This document shows, one piece after another, positions 61,201 to 64,000 of a stretch of 64,000 bases of DNA (position 1 is the stretch's first letter; each line of letters begins with the position of its first letter). Under the pieces are notes generated by a model. It saw only the letters and a list, made by a program, of their open reading frames with translations. It had not been told where the DNA came from and did no database searches. A program made the position numbers and the translations under genes. Origin of the DNA: Paulownia fortunei (Eukaryota > Streptophyta > Magnoliopsida > Lamiales > Paulowniaceae); contig CM033108.1 in the NCBI GenBank assembly GCA_019321725.1, forward strand, positions 3,790,001 through 3,854,000. Reading direction: 5' to 3'.

Positions 61201-63456
61201 GTTGCAATGTGCAACATGTGACAGTTGTTGAAGTATGATGGTGGTGCAGGGAGTGGGAGGGGAGGGAAGCATGTTTAGCTGCTTCAACAAGCTCCGAACC
61301 AACAGCAAGAAAGGGACAATAAAAAACAACAGATGGCCCAGGCGATCTATTTAACTGAACATTATTAGCATGCTAGTAATGACAATTAAGCTGCCATCTC
61401 ACAGAAGGTAACATGACATTTCAACATAAATTCAGTCATCACTTTCCTTCTTTCAAGATATCTAAGAACACATTTATCATTCTTATGACAGGTCATAATG
61501 CCAAACTTCACCTGTGATTTCTTCTGAAAAGATTGAGTTCTTGACATAAGAACTTCACATTTCATTCCAAAAGTAACATTCATTTTGAAAAACAATATAA
61601 AATCAGTAAACTAAGCTGGAAAAAGATGTTTGTTCCAAAGGATGATGACTCTACATGAGCATTCTGCAAAACCAACTGCTGCCCTTCATACACCCAGTCA
61701 ATCCCCTAATGAAGCTCAAAGGCACGCCTATCAACACCATCTGCATCACAACTATCAGATCAACAGCGGAGAACTGGTGGAGGAATTGGTATTGGTAGCT
61801 GTAGAGCTCCCTCTTTCCCTATTTTTTTGAATTGCATATTCATGTCTTTCCTCTTTTAGATCATGCTTATTTTCTTTTTGGTAGCACACATGGCGGAGAT
61901 ATATGATGGTGCGACCTTTATGGATAAATGGCCGCATAAGTACAAGCAACTTAAATATTGCAAAAGGTGGTGCAGGCAATAAGAGTGGTCGTGGAGGTGA
62001 GAAATAAAGAGGAAAAGAGCTATATCCTTTTCTTGGTTTCAAAAGTGGACTCCACTTAAGTGAGAATAAAAATCAGAAAAAGCCGAAGTTATGTTCTGCC
62101 TAAAAATCTCATCATAGTCAAACTCAGACAACTAATGAGTTAAAGGGGATGTAAAGCAACAAGAAAGTACAGATCAATGGCTAAAAAAATCATTGTCTCT
62201 TTACATCAGAGATCAACAAATGTTCTTTTCCAACCTTAAATGTCAACTCTATGCAATTTGTAAAACTAGCAGAGCAGAAGAATCTTTGGGCTGGGAGTGG
62301 GAGAATGAACAATAAAATTAGTTCACATAGCCTCCAGGACCTTTAAGCAGCCATTGAAACCATTGATTTCTTATACTGCCAAAAATAGCAATAATAGAGG
62401 TTTCTAGCTTAGATATAGGAGCTCCATTGTCAAATGATTAATTATACTTCTTCAGAAATGAGTCTAATCTCAATAATATCTCTACTGCCAAGCTAATGTA
62501 GGACACGCTACATTGACTCCCAAGATGCAATGCCTCTTTTCAAAAGAATCAAGCCATTTAAAAATCAAGCACAATTCTCAAAATCACAAACCACAATCTT
62601 TTTGTAAGTTTAGGTAACACACCACATGATACGAGCTCCCAGAAGGATGTAGATTAGGAGATGCTTCACCAGTAGTCCCAGTAACAAGTCCAGAACTATC
62701 ACTTTGTTTTGCGGTTGCCAGAAGCTCCTCTGTCAATGCAATCACCTGCAGCCACAAAATAGGCCAAAATTATAACCAGACAATTAATTCTACTGCAATT
62801 AACAAGATTAAAAAAAAAAAAAAAAGAATTTGAACTTCAATCCAGAGTGACATCCGAAATTCACGAGACACAGCAGGCTGGCCATCACCACATAGCACAC
62901 CTGCAACGGAACCAAGACACAAGTGATGGGCACCTTGACAAACTCCACTCCCACACTCCATTATTTTTTCAAATCCCGACTCTTCTCTACACCATGTATG
63001 CATATTTCTCTTAACAAGATAAATATCCTCACCTTGACGAACCACAAGGGTAAAAACATCTTTCTTCTGTCACAGGTAGTTCCTTGAACTGTTTGTTAGC
63101 AATAATAATATTTGAGAGAGAGAAAGAGATTGCAATTAAAATTCAAAGAAAGTAATGACCTTCTATTCATATTTTTTAGCTTATTATGTGAAATGAATAT
63201 TGACTTTTGAATATCAAAGGCAATGGTCCGAAGACAACTCTAATAATCAAATGTTAGCATACAAGGGCATAGAAGGAATTTAAAAATGCCCAATAAATAG
63301 AATACACCTCCCACACAAAGAAGGGGGGGGGGGGGGGTCGGTCCCAAGCAAAAAGGGGCAAAAAAGGAATTTCTCAAAATGGATCACCTCCACAAGTTCC
63401 TTCTCCATGTCCAAAAATTCAGAGTTCTTTGGGTCATCATTCAATAGTTTGCGGAC
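58220..63456 (-). CDS. SPF30: SPF30/SMNDC1-like Tudor-domain splicing factor, partial (5' end outside window)
   Basis: A spliceosome assembly factor whose Tudor domain binds methylated arginines on Sm proteins. Exons in gene order: 63456-63388, 62745-62623, 61084-61002, 60898-60823, 60262-60077, 59451-59323, 58384-58220; phases agree and all introns are GT-AG. About 277 codons are present; Arabidopsis SPF30 is about 300 aa, so roughly 25 N-terminal residues are missing at the right edge. Blocks seen: VRKLLNDDPKNSEFLDMEKE and VIALTEELLATAKQ (helical N-terminus), a glycine/serine linker, the Tudor domain from NFAVGTKVQAVWSEDGEWYD through NGYYVCYDGWGNKEEVDPDN, then a basic tail KAAKRKKIHAFKSKMRMEAK and VGFFSGRKRESIFKSPDDPF to SNIESADD. 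Aromatic cage residues (W and Y of AVWSEDGEWYDAT and YYVCYDGWGN) are kept. Exon 2's donor could be CATGTG|GTGTGT or CAT|GTGGTG; both keep the frame. Confidence 0.93.
63325..63338. repeat. G homopolymer in an SPF30 intron
   Basis: An uninterrupted guanine run within GAAGGGG...GGTCGG, between the first two visible SPF30 exons. Homopolymers of this size are often miscounted in assemblies. Confidence 0.7.
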
Positions 63457-64000
63457 CTGATTCATATAAAATGCAAATATTGAATTAACATGAATACCAA
63501 GTTTGAAGTACTCCTGCATAATTGCATAATATAAAACATAAAAGAATCAATAAACCAAAACTTAACTATGGTGTAAAGGAGGAGAAATCTGTAAGTAGGC
63601 ATGAATATCACTTTCATTAAGGACAAGATACAAAGAAGCACCAAATGAAAACAAGGCAGTGTATGATACATTAGTACCCCCATTCTAACCTAGATACAGA
63701 ATACGAACAAAACAACCGTAAAAGAAAACCTACACTACATGAGAAATTTATCTGCATGTGTTTGAAACTACTTCCATCTGATGCCAATATGAGCAAGCTA
63801 TTTTTTACTTCTATGTGATTTTTAATATTACAACGAAATTTTCTAGACCATGTCAAGATCACATTTTTCACATCAATACATAGTGAAATTGGCTTATATT
63901 AGCATAATGGAATTTTTCAAGGCTTCAGCCACGTCCCAAACTCAACAACCAAACTTGTGGAGCTAGATCTTCCACAAAAGAATTCACGACAGACCTCAAT
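63457..64000 (-). other. SPF30 upstream intron sequence
   Basis: This should be intron 1 of the SPF30 gene. I searched for the expected N-terminal exon (a short stretch before VRKLL in this family) and did not find it, so it lies beyond 64000. Confidence 0.6.

Noticed and set aside
61755..62042. Minus-strand frame in an SPF30 intron
   Set aside because: It falls between the second and third visible SPF30 exons, whose junction and phase are clear, and shows no family similarity.

Overview
This window is nuclear DNA from a flowering plant. The evidence is AT-rich intergenic sequence, short-intron multi-exon genes with GT-AG borders, and plant-only families: an auxin response factor, an NPF transporter of the NRT1/PTR type, a plant-type MTR4 helicase and a plant mobile domain relic. 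The proteins look eudicot. An asterid (for example Lamiales) is possible, but that is an impression, not something the sequence proves.

Layout. (1) 1-3050: AT-rich intergenic DNA. (2) 3488-13360, plus strand: a complete 14-exon MTR4 gene, the RNA helicase cofactor of the nuclear exosome, 995 aa. It has a G-run block in intron 1, a GC-AG intron 10 and an inverted LINE relic in intron 12. (3) 15395-15928, minus strand: a small intronless proline-rich protein gene. (4) 16-22 kb: intergenic, with a decayed plant mobile domain gene (minus strand, about 19.1-19.5 kb), a diverged tandem duplication and AT microsatellites. (5) 22482-30340, minus strand: a 14-exon ARF1-type auxin response factor gene whose second coding exon is one base short, so the frame breaks after about residue 48. 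(6) 30.4-52.9 kb: a repeat-rich block without a confident gene. It holds tandem repeats, foldback elements, an LTR/primer-binding-site relic, a Tourist-like MITE, a SINE with clear target-site duplications, a three-copy satellite-like array and a 610-bp near-complete palindrome. (7) 53129-56389, plus strand: a 5-exon NPF4-type transporter of 602 aa, closest to Arabidopsis NPF4.4/NRT1.13. (8) 58220 to the right edge, minus strand: the 3' seven coding exons of an SPF30/SMNDC1-type Tudor splicing factor; its first exon lies outside the window.

The four larger genes are unrelated neighbours with independent transcription. MTR4 and SPF30 act in nuclear RNA processing, ARF1 in auxin-responsive transcription, and the NPF protein in membrane transport or nitrate signalling. 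All exon borders were assigned by reading splice sites against remembered family conservation; no alignment or transcript data were available.
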